A DNA stretch of 64,000 nucleotides from Symsagittifera roscoffensis. Its lineage: Eukaryota; Xenacoelomorpha; Acoela; Convolutidae. Location: contig NC_087069.1 of the NCBI RefSeq assembly GCF_963678635.1, positions 7,948,633-8,012,632 of the forward strand. Direction: 5' to 3'. The position numbers and the translations under genes were made by a program. Positions 46,678 to 58,346 of this stretch are shown piece by piece. Under the pieces are notes generated by a model. That model was not told the DNA's origin, did not search any database, and worked only from the letters and a program-made list of their open reading frames with translations. Within the stretch, counting starts at the first letter, position 1. Each line of letters begins with the position of its first letter.

Positions 46678-47075
46678 GGAGATGAGTAACCATAAAACTC
46701 TTCAACTGTCCTAAAACTTCCCAAGATGTGTATTGCCAAACATTTTGTTTGATACTGTTCTCTGATTTATAAATTATTTTAAGATATTTCGATGTCAAAG
46801 ATTTTGTAAGGCAGAATGGCATATTTTCCTCGCGCAAAGACTATACGTTTTAATGAAGTTCGAAGCGATGGACCAGGAGATGAGTAACCATAAAACTCTT
46901 CAACTGTCCTAAAACTTCCCAAGATGTGTATTGCCAAACATTTTGTTTGATACTGTTCTCTGATTTATAAATTATTTTAAGATATTTCGATGTCAAAGAT
47001 TTTGTAAGGCAGAATGGCATATTTTCCTCGCGCAAAGACTATACGTTTTAATGAAGTTCGAAGCGATGGACCAGG
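46678..47075 (+). repeat. 198-bp tandem duplication covering the HMMR-like gene start
   Basis: Sequence 46678-46875 is repeated at 46876-47073 with no visible difference; the join lies at a shared gg. Each unit holds about 140 bp of upstream sequence, an ATG and the first 20 codons. The upstream ATG at 46816 therefore opens a 23-codon frame ending at TAA 46885-46887, before the true start at 47014. If the transcript begins upstream of 46816 this would act as an upstream ORF. Confidence 0.92.
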
Positions 47076-50000
47076 TGTTGGATACTACTCGGTGCCGAGG
47101 CCAAGTTTAGCTGCTAGAGGTCCGGCAACTTTTTTCCGTGCTAGACGATGGAAAAATGGTTTGCTGCAAGACTCTTTCGCGGGAAATGTTTGTTGCAGGC
47201 ACTGTGGTGGCAATGTTAGCATGGCTCAAACATCTGCAACTTTCGCAAATCACCCTCTCACTACCAGTACGCCCGCGCAACATTCAAAATTTCCGAGGTG
47301 TGAACTGAAAAACATGAGTTCGATTTCTCACATCGCTCCTTTTTCTGAGCCCCTCATTTCAGAACCGGCCTCGCCTAGTAAGAGAAACAACTGCCAAGAT
47401 TGTTTCGTTTATGAGAAGCAGCTAGAGACAGAAGTAATGGCAAGAAGAACACTCGAAGATCGACTGATGCAGGCAATGCATATGAGCAGCAATAGTTCTC
47501 AGCATTTTACAGCAAACATAAGTGCATCGCTTCAAAAGATACAGGAGCAAAATGAAATTTTGAACGAAGCAGCGGCCCAGCTTGCATCAATAACAAATGT
47601 GACAAGCGAAGCGGAAATAAATAAAGATACCTTTAATTTTTCTATTGCTTCCAGTGTGAACGAAAGTTCCTTCATACCGCGTGAAAAAATGGAGTTCGAG
47701 AGTGGTGACATGAATAACTCAGCAAATAGACGTCTGACTTACAACGTGAATATGTCCATGGGACCCTTTGATCAACAAGGTAGTGTCGCAAAAAGTATCG
47801 GAAATCTGGATTCGTTTTTTGATGAGTGTTCAAATGATTCAAAAGAAGCAAATGATGAAGTTGCACATGTTGCGAAGAGTTCTAATGAAGAATCAAGTTC
47901 AAAATCAAATGGAGAGGTGATTCTGGACAATGAAAGCGTGGAAAGTGCTATTTGTGACAATTGCTGTAATTTGAGATCTGAGTTGGAGAAAATTAAGTCT
48001 CAATTGGTGTCAATTCAAAGTTCGTCTGTGCCAACTGATACTTATTTGCGACTTGAGAGAGAACTAAAACAAACCAAAGAGTTCTTCGATTCTCTTGAAA
48101 AAGAATTAGGGAGTGCGAATGATAACGAAGTAGAACCAGCAATTGATGATTCTTGTCGAGAAGAAATGAAATCGAGCATCATGCTACTTAAAGATCACTT
48201 TCAAAGTACTGTTTCTCATTTGTCGAATGTGAATCAAGAAGCAGAAGTTGCTAAACAGACAAATTCAGAGCTGAAAGCTGAAATTGACGAGTTAAAGAAT
48301 TCAGTTAGCGAACATCTGAAAACTAACGAAGATTTGAAAGGACAAATAAAGGATCTAATGGATAGTTGTTACCAACACGTCAAGGACAACGAAGAATTAC
48401 AAGCAAATTTAACCGAAGCGTTAACTAAAAGTTCAGAACTTAATGAGTCTAAAATTGAAGCTCTTGCAGAAATGAGTTCTTTGAGAGATGAGCTTGAATC
48501 CTTAGTAGCCAAATATGCCGATCTTAAAAAGGAGAAAACTGCAATTGGAGAGAAACTGAACTCGGCGCAGGAGAAAATAAAAGAAGTCGAATTGTACTTC
48601 AAGACAGCTGAAAGTAAGAACGAAGAGCTTGAATTTGTATTGGAGTCGTACAAAAACGATTTAAACTGGAAAGACACAGAAATCGAGGCACTCAAAGATC
48701 GAATTTCAAATCTGGATTGCGAAATGCAGAGAAGAAAAGCAGAAAATTTAGAAGAGGTCTCAAAATTACAAGAACGCATGACCGCCGAAAAAGCCGATTT
48801 TGAAGTGAAGTTAACAGAAAATACCGAAAGTTTTGACAAACTGAAAACAAAATTTGACGAGCTCAATAAGAACTTACAAAATTATAAGGAGGCTATCCAA
48901 GCATTGATGACAGAGCTTCAAAGGTTTAATATTCCTGAGGTTACTGTAGATAGTATTGCAGAAGCTGGGAAAATTTTCAACGACATGAAAACAAAATTGG
49001 AAAACAGCGAAAACGAGCTGAAATTAACGAAAGGAAAAATGGAAAAGCAGGAATCTACTTACCAGTCAGTAATTAAAGAATTCAAAGAGCAGTTGAATGT
49101 TTTGACTTCCAAATGTTCGGCTCAAGTTTGCGAAATAAAGGCTTTGAAAACAGAAAACGAATATATTGTTCAAGAAAAATTGGGTTTAAAAACCGAGTTA
49201 GAACTTCGAGATAAAGATCTGTTTATCAAAATGAGTGAAAATGAGCGGCTGAATGAGGAAAAGCAATTTTCAGAAAAGTCAATCGAGGATTTGAAAATTA
49301 GGGAAGGTCAGTTGCTTTCGGATGTGAATAATTTCGACAAGAAGTTCCAAGAATTAACTTTCGAACTCGATTCTTCTCGACATGAATTTTCGAAGGTAAC
49401 TTTAGAGCTGAAAGATGCATTAGCTTTAGTTAGTGAAGTTCGCTTTGAAAAGCAGGAGTTACTCGAAAAGAACGCACAGCTTAGAAATGAGTTGGAAAGT
49501 CTAAATGAAGCGCATGAATCTGTTAAATGCGATCTTACTGAGAAACAGAAGGATTTGAATTTAGCGGATAATGAAGTCAATCAGTTGAAATCGAAATTAT
49601 CGGAAGTTTTCAAAGAATTTGAAATGGAAAAAACGATCAATAATTCTCTGGCACAGAAAACCGACGAAGCGCATTTGGAAATCGAGAAGTTGAATAACAA
49701 AATAAACAATTTGGAAAAGACATCGAAAGAAATTCAAGAGCGAGAAAAGGATTCAGAACAGCTTTTCCAGAATTTACAAGAAAGCTTGAAAGAAAGCAAG
49801 GAAGAGCTTTTCTTGAAAGAAAACGAGGTAAAAGAGCTTAGAATGCTTATAGAGGAGCAAAAAGACCAAATTGATAGACGAGTATCAATGAATGGAAAAG
49901 TTTTGGCCGAGGGAGAAATTTGGAAATCTCGAATGATTGACGCGGAAGAAAAACTGAAAAGTTCACTCGAACCGGTTCAGAAAGAAAACCGACTGTTGTT

Positions 50001-51324
50001 CGAGAAAATTCACGAGTTGCAGTTAATGCTGCGAGACTACGAGGAAATGTATGACCATAAGGATTACAAAAGTTCTTATGAGAAGCTTCTTAGTGAGGCA
50101 AATTTGTTGAGTTCTGAACTGGAAGCTAAAAATGAGAAATTAGAAAAGCAACGTGAACAAATAGTGACTTCAGAAGGTAAGTTGATGAGTCGTGATATTC
50201 AACTTAATGCTGCGCTTTCGGAAAACCAGCAAAAGTCTTTACAGCTTTCAGCAGCCGAGAAGAAAATAAGCCTAATGGAGGAAAACTCGAAAAAGAAATT
50301 CAAACCAATCATCGACGGATTGGAAAATGAAATCTACTCAATGCGAACTGAAAAATCAAACTTGGAAGATGAAATTTCGAAATTGAAAACAGAAGTAACT
50401 CAACTGAAAATTGAATCAAGTGAAAATATGAACAAACTGCTTGCTTCAGAACAAGAGAGAAACGACGCGCTTGTTAATTTGGAAATCAAGAAAAAGTCGA
50501 ATGAAGATATTTTGAAGAAAATTTTTGAACTTATTCGAGGAATCACAAAACTTGAATTGAAGGTTAATCAGAAATCAGTGGAAGATAATCTTCGCAATTT
50601 CGAATTGGGCGATGTTTTAAGCGAACTAGACGTTTCAAGAGACTGTCTAGGTCAATTTGAACAATACTTGTCCGAACAAGCAATGTTGATTCAAGATAAG
50701 GATCAAGAAATTTTGAACCTAACCGCAAAGTTAAACGAAGCAAAAGAGAAATTAAATCAATTCTTTGATCGAGCTGACATTGAAAATTTCGAACCAAGCT
50801 CGGATTTTTCAAAATGGCAGGAAATGTATGACGGTGTTTGCGCTGAAAAACGAGACCTCGAGAAAAAATACGAGGAGCTATCGTTATCAGTTGGTCCATT
50901 CAAAGACCTTCTGAATCAGTACGATAACGAGAAAAGGTTATTGCTTCAAAGAAGTCAAATAACAGATCAACAGTATTCAGCTTTGGTTGACAGATACGCT
51001 GATTTAATAGGTCATCAGAACAAAAACCAGAAAATCAAACATTTGAATAAACTCAAATCGGATAATATTCGATTGAAACATGACAACGATAGTTTGAGAT
51101 TGGAAATGAAAAAGTTAAATGAAGAGTTATTGAAGTTTGTTCAACACAGTAGCATGAAAACACCGAAAGTTCACAGAGAAGTTTCAGTCGAAAACAGATT
51201 GCATGCGAAGTCTAACCTTTACGATTTGAAAAATGTCAAGAAAGAATTCGGAGCTTTGCAGTTGCCTAATGCCACAAATGAGAGTTTGGTCTTGAAACAA
51301 AATACTGAGTCCAATTGTCAGTAA
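47014..51324 (+). CDS. HMMR: HMMR-like (RHAMM) spindle-associated coiled-coil protein
   Basis: It is an intronless frame of 1436 codons, ATG 47014 (MAYFPRAKTIRFNEV) to TAA 51322. The N-terminus matches the HMMR pattern: basic start, Arg-Phe-Asn, Gly-Pro-Gly-x-Gly-Tyr-Tyr, then Arg-Gly-Pro-Ala-Thr-Phe. A Cys-rich patch (CCRHCGG near residue 70) and a low-complexity stretch come next. From about residue 110 nearly all is coiled coil. The C-terminus has the diagnostic block with Tyr-Ala-Asp-Leu-Ile-Gly-His-Gln-Asn and KIKHLNKLK (near residue 1327). HMMR binds microtubules and positions the spindle through its C-terminal leucine zipper. It is about twice the human length. Codon use is AT-rich, unlike the retroelement. 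No intron is visible, which is unusual for this gene. The alternative, a generic coiled-coil protein, is unlikely given both conserved ends. Confidence 0.85.
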   Translation: MAYFPRAKTIRFNEVRSDGPGVGYYSVPRPSLAARGPATFFRARRWKNGLLQDSFAGNVCCRHCGGNVSMAQTSATFANHPLTTSTPAQHSKFPRCELKNMSSISHIAPFSEPLISEPASPSKRNNCQDCFVYEKQLETEVMARRTLEDRLMQAMHMSSNSSQHFTANISASLQKIQEQNEILNEAAAQLASITNVTSEAEINKDTFNFSIASSVNESSFIPREKMEFESGDMNNSANRRLTYNVNMSMGPFDQQGSVAKSIGNLDSFFDECSNDSKEANDEVAHVAKSSNEESSSKSNGEVILDNESVESAICDNCCNLRSELEKIKSQLVSIQSSSVPTDTYLRLERELKQTKEFFDSLEKELGSANDNEVEPAIDDSCREEMKSSIMLLKDHFQSTVSHLSNVNQEAEVAKQTNSELKAEIDELKNSVSEHLKTNEDLKGQIKDLMDSCYQHVKDNEELQANLTEALTKSSELNESKIEALAEMSSLRDELESLVAKYADLKKEKTAIGEKLNSAQEKIKEVELYFKTAESKNEELEFVLESYKNDLNWKDTEIEALKDRISNLDCEMQRRKAENLEEVSKLQERMTAEKADFEVKLTENTESFDKLKTKFDELNKNLQNYKEAIQALMTELQRFNIPEVTVDSIAEAGKIFNDMKTKLENSENELKLTKGKMEKQESTYQSVIKEFKEQLNVLTSKCSAQVCEIKALKTENEYIVQEKLGLKTELELRDKDLFIKMSENERLNEEKQFSEKSIEDLKIREGQLLSDVNNFDKKFQELTFELDSSRHEFSKVTLELKDALALVSEVRFEKQELLEKNAQLRNELESLNEAHESVKCDLTEKQKDLNLADNEVNQLKSKLSEVFKEFEMEKTINNSLAQKTDEAHLEIEKLNNKINNLEKTSKEIQEREKDSEQLFQNLQESLKESKEELFLKENEVKELRMLIEEQKDQIDRRVSMNGKVLAEGEIWKSRMIDAEEKLKSSLEPVQKENRLLFEKIHELQLMLRDYEEMYDHKDYKSSYEKLLSEANLLSSELEAKNEKLEKQREQIVTSEGKLMSRDIQLNAALSENQQKSLQLSAAEKKISLMEENSKKKFKPIIDGLENEIYSMRTEKSNLEDEISKLKTEVTQLKIESSENMNKLLASEQERNDALVNLEIKKKSNEDILKKIFELIRGITKLELKVNQKSVEDNLRNFELGDVLSELDVSRDCLGQFEQYLSEQAMLIQDKDQEILNLTAKLNEAKEKLNQFFDRADIENFEPSSDFSKWQEMYDGVCAEKRDLEKKYEELSLSVGPFKDLLNQYDNEKRLLLQRSQITDQQYSALVDRYADLIGHQNKNQKIKHLNKLKSDNIRLKHDNDSLRLEMKKLNEELLKFVQHSSMKTPKVHREVSVENRLHAKSNLYDLKNVKKEFGALQLPNATNESLVLKQNTESNCQ

Positions 51325-53379
51325 TATAGCAATCACAGAAGCTTCAGTACTAACATCCTTTTGCGCCATAAATGTCCTGATTTGCCTTAGAAGTTTTATT
51401 GTATGGAAATTTGCGTGACTACATTTGAAAATGCTATCTTATTTTGATGTGTTTGTTTTGGTTTTTGTTGTTTAAAATTTCTTTCTATTTCGTTTTGTGG
51501 AATTTTGTATTATGTTTAAGTGTTTCAATAGAGTTTGTAATGAATCATATTTATCCTTTTTAGACAATTGTGGACTGTTGGAACATAAATTTTCTTCTTT
51601 CGAGAAGGAATTTTAAAAAAAAAATAGTAAGTTGCTGTAAAACTTGCTCTGAAAAATCAAGCCACCATTTTTGCAAATAGAATAAAAAATAAGTTTTGAA
51701 AAAAAAAGAATTTGGGTTTCGTTAACTGAAGTTTCAAGAACAAGTTTTTCTTCTAAATTTGGCGATGAAGATCTTTCAAAACATCTTGAATGAATTGCCG
51801 GCTGTGATGAACGACTCGTTTCATAAGAAAAGAAAAAAAAACGCTCAGATATATAGCGAATTAGTTTGAAAAGACTTCACTTTAATAAATCACTCGACCG
51901 TGGTCTGTGTTTGTGATAAAACTGCGTGGTACCACAAATGAAACTTTTTGTTGAAAACTGATTAAGAGTAATGAACGTTGTGAAGACTCTTATATAGGTG
52001 TTAGGGATTTTTTTTTCGTTTTATTTCCAGGAAAGTACTTAAAATATTGATGCACTTAGGTGTATAAGCACTTTTTGATCCAGTTTTCTTTAGTTGAGTT
52101 CTTGTGATCAAAAAAGCGCCAATCATAAATTGTTCTAGAAATTCAGTGAGCTTAAAGGGCAACTATTTTTTTCTTTGAGATTTTTTCAACAAAATCAATG
52201 TTTTTTTATTCTTACGTGCGTTCATTACTCTTCCGATCTTCGATTGGCTATGTTCCTTAGTTTTTCGTTTTAGATTAAAGAGATGTATAAATGGCCGTGA
52301 TTAAGGACAGTGAAAACGAAACGATCTTGATTTCTTATCGTAATACTAGACAGTTCTTGTCTAAAAGTGGATGAAGATGAAGGTTGATGATATTGTTTGG
52401 ACATTCAATTTGTCCCAGGCCAGGGCTAGTTGACGACTGAACTAATGGAACGGAATCTTTTTGTTGCTTTGTTATAGCCTTACGATATGCTGAATACTTT
52501 TGAGCTTCCGTGAAACAAGAGTTGGAAAAGACTTTCAATGGTGTTTTAACTTAATGTTAAGGTAATCAAAGTTTGGCATGTTGAGTTTTTTTTTCAGCCT
52601 TAATTTCACTGATGTTCCTCTTAAGACTTTCGGAAGATACGAAAAAAAGATCCCTTTTCTTTCGTTGTTATTACTCGATCGATAAGCAAGGGTATTGCAA
52701 TCGGGTATTAGACTTTTTCCGGTAAATATGTTTGTTCACAGAATAGTCAATTCTTAATCAATATATTTTATACTTATTGGTTTATAAGCATTCTTTATTA
52801 ATAGTATTGTTACTGTATTGGCTTCGTGTTTAGGTTGAAAGTTATATTTTACTATTTAATCAGATTCGAAAATTTTTGTTAGATTTTCGGCCCAGGTCGT
52901 TCGGCTTCAGTTCCGACGTCCTTATTTCCTTATGTTTAAATCTATAAGTTATGATGGTTTCTTGCACTTGCGTGTGTGTAATACGAACCTTCGAATGTGT
53001 TAGTACGGACCTTCTTTTTTTCCAATCTAAGTCGCAAATATTGGTGCGACATTTTAATGGTGCAGCACCCCAATAATGCTTGGGTACCTTAACAGTTTTG
53101 TTCCTAGCATGTGCTTTGACATTCGATACTAATAAATTAACAATTCTGATGCATTTTTGAGTCATCAATTGAACCGAAAAAAAAATGTTTATTTCAAACA
53201 ACATCACAGTAATAAAAAGTCGGTTTCAAATTTTCTAACTCATTATATCTCGCAATTTTTTTGAAATGCATAATTTATACATAGTGTGGTTTTATGCTTT
53301 GCGATTTGTTACATGCAAAGTTAGTGTGGATGCCTTCAGTTTTTTATAATTATTAGTTGCAAAATGGAGTCTATTAGCA
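51325..53379. other. 3' flank and intergenic AT-rich DNA
   Basis: Candidate polyadenylation signals AATAAA lie at 51681 and 51884 after the HMMR-like gene. Beyond that, long T- and A-rich runs are present and no gene is recognised on either strand. The short open frames here are uninformative. Confidence 0.5.
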
Positions 53380-53985
53380 TGTAGTGCTGAATCTCATTGG
53401 CAATTTGTTAGCATATGTAGCTGCTTTTTTCGTGACTAGTGTTTTTAGGTTGTTAAGCTTGAGTGACTGATATGATATTGCGTGAGACTCAAATGCTCTT
53501 GATTGCAGTAGGTCGCAGATTCGAATCCTACACTTAGACGAGTTTTTGCTCTTTCGAGGCTTATTTTTACTTTTTCTTATTAAATATGATAGAGCTGCTT
53601 TTTGGTGTTGTTCTTGCAAAAGTTTGATGCATTTGTGTAAATGATTGATCTCTAACTGGAAATTTTTCAAAAATCTAATAACCCTCTTCAGCCCTCCGTT
53701 TTACTATTACAAAATTGCCTTTTTGTGTTTGGTGCCTTTTCTGCATTGTATTGGCGATTTGTTATCATATGTAGCTGCTTTATTTATGAATAGTGTTTAC
53801 CGGTTGTTTAGCGTTCTTGGCCGTGAGTGCAGGGCATTTGACTCCAAATCTCGAGGTCGCAGGTTTGAAGTGAATACGTAGCAATGCCTTACTAATTCGA
53901 GACTTATTATATATGTTCTTGTTTGACTTATTAAAGCTGCTTTTTGTCGTGTTTTCGCTAGTGTTTGCGAAGCGCAGCTTCACCT
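53380..53985 (+). repeat. Two SINE-like repeats with tRNA-related heads
   Basis: Two diverged copies (about 53380-53640 and 53745-53985) share tttgtta(g/t)catatgtagctgct, then ggttgtt(a/t)agc. The first contains a tRNA-like core with gagactcaaatgctc and a B-box-like agattcgaatcctac. The second has ggccgtgagtgcagggc and tttgactccaaatc before gaggtcgcaggtttga. The anticodon-like triplets are CAA and CCA. The acceptor arms do not pair well, so neither is a working tRNA gene; tRNA-derived SINEs fit better. Confidence 0.5.
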
Positions 53986-55954
53986 CTGTTTTTCGTGCAA
54001 TAAGTATTGTTGGGTTGTTATCGCCACGAAATTTATTAGTGCTATATTAGTGTTGTGTTCCAAGTTTTCTGCTTTATTTCATGGTTGTCGACTTAAATCT
54101 GTCGGTTTAGTTTAGTTCACAAATTGGTTCTTCAGTTCACGATTTAATACATATGAAGACTTTGCGGAGACTGTATAAGCAGTAAATTTTTCGTTGGTTC
54201 TCAGCTTTTGTCGGTTGTAATCTGGCTGTCGGTTGTAATTTTGTCGGATTTGTACCTTATAGTTTGTTTCCGGTTTTGTTTTGAAGATTGATAAGACTGG
54301 CTCCTCATATACGAATGCTTAATATCAACCTCAAAAGGTCCTCTTAAAGAATTTCAAATAATTTAATCATAATAAGAGTTCCATTTTTTCGTTTTACAAA
54401 CTTTTCGGTTTTCTAGTTCTTTTCAATTTGTCTCATTAGCTACTTCTTGAGCGTCATGCTGTTTTAATCTAATACAACTTGTATCGCAATTGGTGCGAAT
54501 CTCAGCTTCGTGTGTTTCGGTAAACCACAGCCTGGCAGTCCTCAAATTAGAATTGGGTATCTTTTGCGATTTAAAAGAAGAAGAAGAATTTTCTTCAATC
54601 AACATGATAGAAAAAAAATCAGGAAGTACAAAAATTTTGTTCAAATTTTCAACTGATAAGTCGTATGATAATGCTTTACAAAACAAAAAGTTAAGTGTGA
54701 TTACTCTATGGGTTTGATGGAAACACATTTGTAGCTTGCCCTGGTGATAAATAAATTAAATAAATATGCTATTATTTGTTTTGAAATTTATGACAAAAAA
54801 AACTAAATAAAATTTAATAACAAAAAATTTACTTTTTTTACTGATAATGCATCCACTAAAAAAATTGGGCATGTAATTTTGCGGGGTTGTTAGAGAGCAT
54901 TGCGTTTCTTTATTGGACAGTTTTTCCAACTTTTTGAAATCTGACTGTGTTTGCAACTTGAAGTCACCCAAAGCTGTATTCCCATTCTCAGTCTTGAAAA
55001 GTAAAAAAATTATGATTTCCGAAAACAATGTCTGATTTTCTGAATAATTACAAAGCGAGCAACCCCACCCCACACCAAAATATTGTGAAATGTATATCAG
55101 ATTGCAAGTTTATCCATTACTCTATGATCAAAATTACTCATTTCCTCTTTTGAAACTTGCTAAAATTTGTTGTCGCTTAATGATTCAACAGTTTGCATCC
55201 TTTGAGCCATATTGATTGATATTTTATTTTTTGGCAGCCAGGGATCAAAAACTAAGTTGTTCTAGTTCAAGTTTTTATGAACTGAAATCTTCAAATTTGA
55301 AAAAAACTGTTCAGATGGGCAGTAAAATTTAGGTTATATATGGTTCCGAAACTAAAATTCAGTAGATCGTTCCATAAAGCTGATGAATCGTTAATTTTTT
55401 TTTGAATGAGCCTTACTATTATTTTATAGTCTCTCGTAAAATATCATCCGGATGGAAAATTTACTGCCAAAGGAAAATAGGGTTGAAGTTCCTGAAACCT
55501 GTTTTCCTCCATATACCAGTAGACTATATTTTATGGTGAATTTGATATTTAAAAAATTAATTAATTGCGCCACTGCTGCTGAAAAAAGATACTAATTTGA
55601 TTACAATGTGTCATATCTACGGAGCTTGTCTCCGGCTATTTCTAATGTACTGCTCTGAAATATAGGCGCAGACCAAGGCAATATCCAGCTCTCCTAAGAG
55701 TGATGATATGAAAGCATTGCGTAGGATCGATTGTGTTAAACAAGACGAATCTTCAGACTGCCTTGATCAAATGGTATGGAAAAACGTGTTATCCTCCATT
55801 AAATAGCTTGAATGCCACTCAGAATGCCTTCATCTAATTAATTGCTTATGCACTAAATGAAATATCCAAGTCGGTCCCTGTGGGAAAACAGACAATAAAC
55901 GCATTAGTAGTCGCAGTATTTAATAAGCACTTAAATGGGTACAAGTTTCCGCAT
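53986..55954. other. Gene-poor AT-rich stretch
   Basis: I see no convincing gene, RNA or clear repeat. A fragment near 54001-54020 resembles the ggttgtta phrase of the neighbouring SINE-like repeats. Short open frames on both strands near 54423-54728 have no recognisable motif. Confidence 0.4.
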
Positions 55955-56179
55955 TTACGCAAGTTCATAAACTAGCTTTAATTTTTCAATATGCGTACCA
56001 AAAGACAGTTTGGAATCCTCAAAAACACCGAGACATTTGCAAAATAGTTTAAGTGTTACAATATGTACATTAAGACTCAGCTTAAGACTGGAAACACCGG
56101 TTACAGACCCTGGGAGACTGAAAGAGATACATTCAATCAATCTGAATACGCGAATTTTGTTAAAGCAGGCTAACGCCAA
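55955..56179 (-). pseudogene. Non-LTR retrotransposon RT remnant
   Basis: The minus-strand frame includes a Cys-Leu-Gly-Val-Phe-x-Asp-Ser-Lys-Leu-Ser-Phe-x-x-His-Ile block, which matches the conserved region after the RT palm in non-LTR elements (Tyr-Leu-Gly-Val...His-Ile). Stops surround it. Its orientation agrees with the ORF1-like remnant at 57701-58346, so the two may come from one shortened insertion. Confidence 0.5.
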
Positions 56180-56264
56180 TTACATAAATAGCTTCAAAAC
56201 CAGTCTTTGTGTAACCCTTTTTTCCATAGTTTTCTGTTATAAGGAAAATCAGGTTTTGATCTGA

Positions 56265-57700
56265 AGTACCAATTGCTTTTTGAGATCCAAGAACATGTTA
56301 CACTTCTTTTCGCTCTTTTTTCCAAATCGGAGTTGTTCTGGTAATTCGACTAAAGCTTCCATCGTTTTGACTGAACCCAAGTTTTTTTTTCAAAATATTT
56401 TTTAATCGGTTCAAGTAGTTGTGTAGACGCGAATGCCTTTGACAGAAATTTAGCCAAGAAATCGGCCTTTTGTTATTTTAATCTGTTTCACTTCCCTCTT
56501 CGTAATACGACAGAACTTTTAAGAAATTTTGAAACGTCCCTTTTTTGATTGACTTATTTATCAATTATTTTAGGTTTAGGTTGTCAATCACTTCTAAAGT
56601 TTCGAACATTGTGGCATTGAGCAGGAAAATTGATTGTGGTTTGTTATCAAAAACGCAACTTTTATATCCCGATTAGCATTTGGTAACGACTCAAGGAGCC
56701 GTTTACTATGTTAGGGAAATTATCCTGTAGGCGATTTGCCACATCCAAGTTATTGAGTATTTCGGTTTGTGTCAATTTCACAAGAGGTACATTGCAACTT
56801 TTAAAGCATTTTCTAGGTATTTCATTTATTATTTTCAAAACTTGTCTCGAGTCTTCAATACACTTATTAAATCTATCTTGCTAATCATTTTTTTTTGCTT
56901 TTTGACTATTTTTTTTCTTTTCTCCTCTCAGTTATGTAGTTTTGTTCGTTTTGTCACTTTCCATGCTCTGTTGAATTAGCTCCTTGTTTTAGTTGCTTCT
57001 AACTACTTTGCTAAACCATCCTAAAGAAGCATTTCCCTTTATGAGCTTGCATGTTCAGGTGCGAACAGTTCTAACACTTTTGAACAACTTTTGGAACAAT
57101 TCATTTGATGAGTCAATATTTTCGTTAAGAACAAGATGGGATAGTTCTATTGCATTTTACAGAACATTTTGGAATGTAGTGACTTTTTTTCATCTTTAAT
57201 AATTTTCAGATCTCGAATTTCTGGATTTTTCAAAACTGAAATATTTAATTTTCTTTGTTGGCTTCTTCAGTTAGCCAAGTTTTTGGTGTATGTAAAATTT
57301 TTGGAGACTGGAGGCATTTGAATAGTGCTTCGAATTTTTTGCCGTGTTTTTTTTACTGGCGGCATATTCTATAATGAGACTTGAAAATCAAATAAAGCAT
57401 TAGAAACTTAATTGCGAGCAATATTAGGTTCCACAGCAACCGGAGTGCTGCTCAAAAACACCATTGTTGTTCGGAAAACAAATACTTACACTCTCTATTA
57501 AGTAATTCAGCTGCAACGCTTCTTCTAAGAGACTACTCGTTCTGCTAAATTTTTCATTGTTTTTCCACTGCTATAATAAATTTCGTTCTCTGGTCCAAAC
57601 TGCCTGGCTTCGTGAATCTAGTCTCATCAATTGCATAAAATTAAGCCACATTTAACCCACTTTTGAGATTTTGATACACATGATTTTGAGCGCTTTGCTC
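56265..57700. other. AT-rich stretch without recognised gene
   Basis: No domain is seen on either strand. If the RT and ORF1-like remnants belong to one element, its missing ORF2 sequence should lie here, but too little space remains for a full ORF2. Confidence 0.35.
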
Positions 57701-58346
57701 TCAATTTTTGACGCCTTTGCGCAAAATATCACTTTTCGCTTCCATTATTGAGATTATTACAATGATTGGTCGACTCCTGTTAGATACACGATTCGACAAT
57801 CGATAGCAAAAGAAATATCCGGAGGGGTAACTTGTGCACCATAGATAGTTGTGTGACATCGCTGATCGTCTGATCACAGTTTTCGAGTAAGTTGTTTCCA
57901 CTTGCATCTCGTCTTACTTGTTCTGGATATCCCAATATCTTTAAATTATCTCTCCTGTTATAATTTTCTACCAGTTCATCCACGCACATGACTTTCGCAC
58001 CAATTTCCCTTTGAGCTATTTCATTTCGATCCTGCCCAAGAATTTGTTTTGTAGCAGTCAAAAGTTCATTCACCACTAGTCCAATTGTTACTTTGAGATC
58101 TTTCTTCAGCACTCAAAAATCCGGGATTTTGTTCTCAATGGCCTTTTTGTTGGTTTCCTCCGACTTGTTAATGATGGGTTTTTCGTCTGCAGGACTGAGT
58201 ACCATGCACGATCCCGTGTTTGATATCGCATTAGGCGTCTGGTCTTGAAACCTTAAGAGTAGGTGGATGATGAGCTTCGGCATCATTTTGAAATGAGATT
58301 GATCATTTTCCATTTCCAGTCTTAAACAATTTGATATGTTTATCAC
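57701..58346 (-). pseudogene. Non-LTR retrotransposon ORF1-like remnant
   Basis: On the minus strand the frame from 58346 runs through a stop at about 58113. A coiled-coil-like stretch leads to Tyr-Asn-Arg-Arg-Asp-Asn-Leu-Lys-Ile-Leu-Gly-Tyr-Pro-Glu, the signature at the start of the RRM in L1/CR1-type ORF1 proteins. Near 57840 the frame shifts. The Ser-Arg-Pro-Ile-Ile-Val strand and (Asp)-Ile-Leu-Arg helix follow in the frame of 57701-57907. This is an RNA-binding chaperone gene in living elements and is broken here. Confidence 0.55.

Noticed and set aside
46622-47035. Minus-strand frames with identical sequence at 46622-46837 and 46850-47035
   Set aside because: They mirror the 198-bp duplication and run opposite to the HMMR-like gene start; no motif.
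48369-48866. 165-codon minus-strand frame inside the HMMR-like gene
   Set aside because: A Ser/Phe-rich shadow of the Lys/Glu-rich coiled coil on the other strand.
53460-53545. Functional tRNA-Leu(CAA) or tRNA-Trp(CCA) gene at 53815-53880
   Set aside because: B-box-like and anticodon-like text is present, but the acceptor stems do not pair and both lie in a shared repeat; a SINE head fits better.
54423-54728. 101-codon minus-strand frame
   Set aside because: No recognisable domain, AT-rich surroundings and an overlapping frame on the other strand of similar length.
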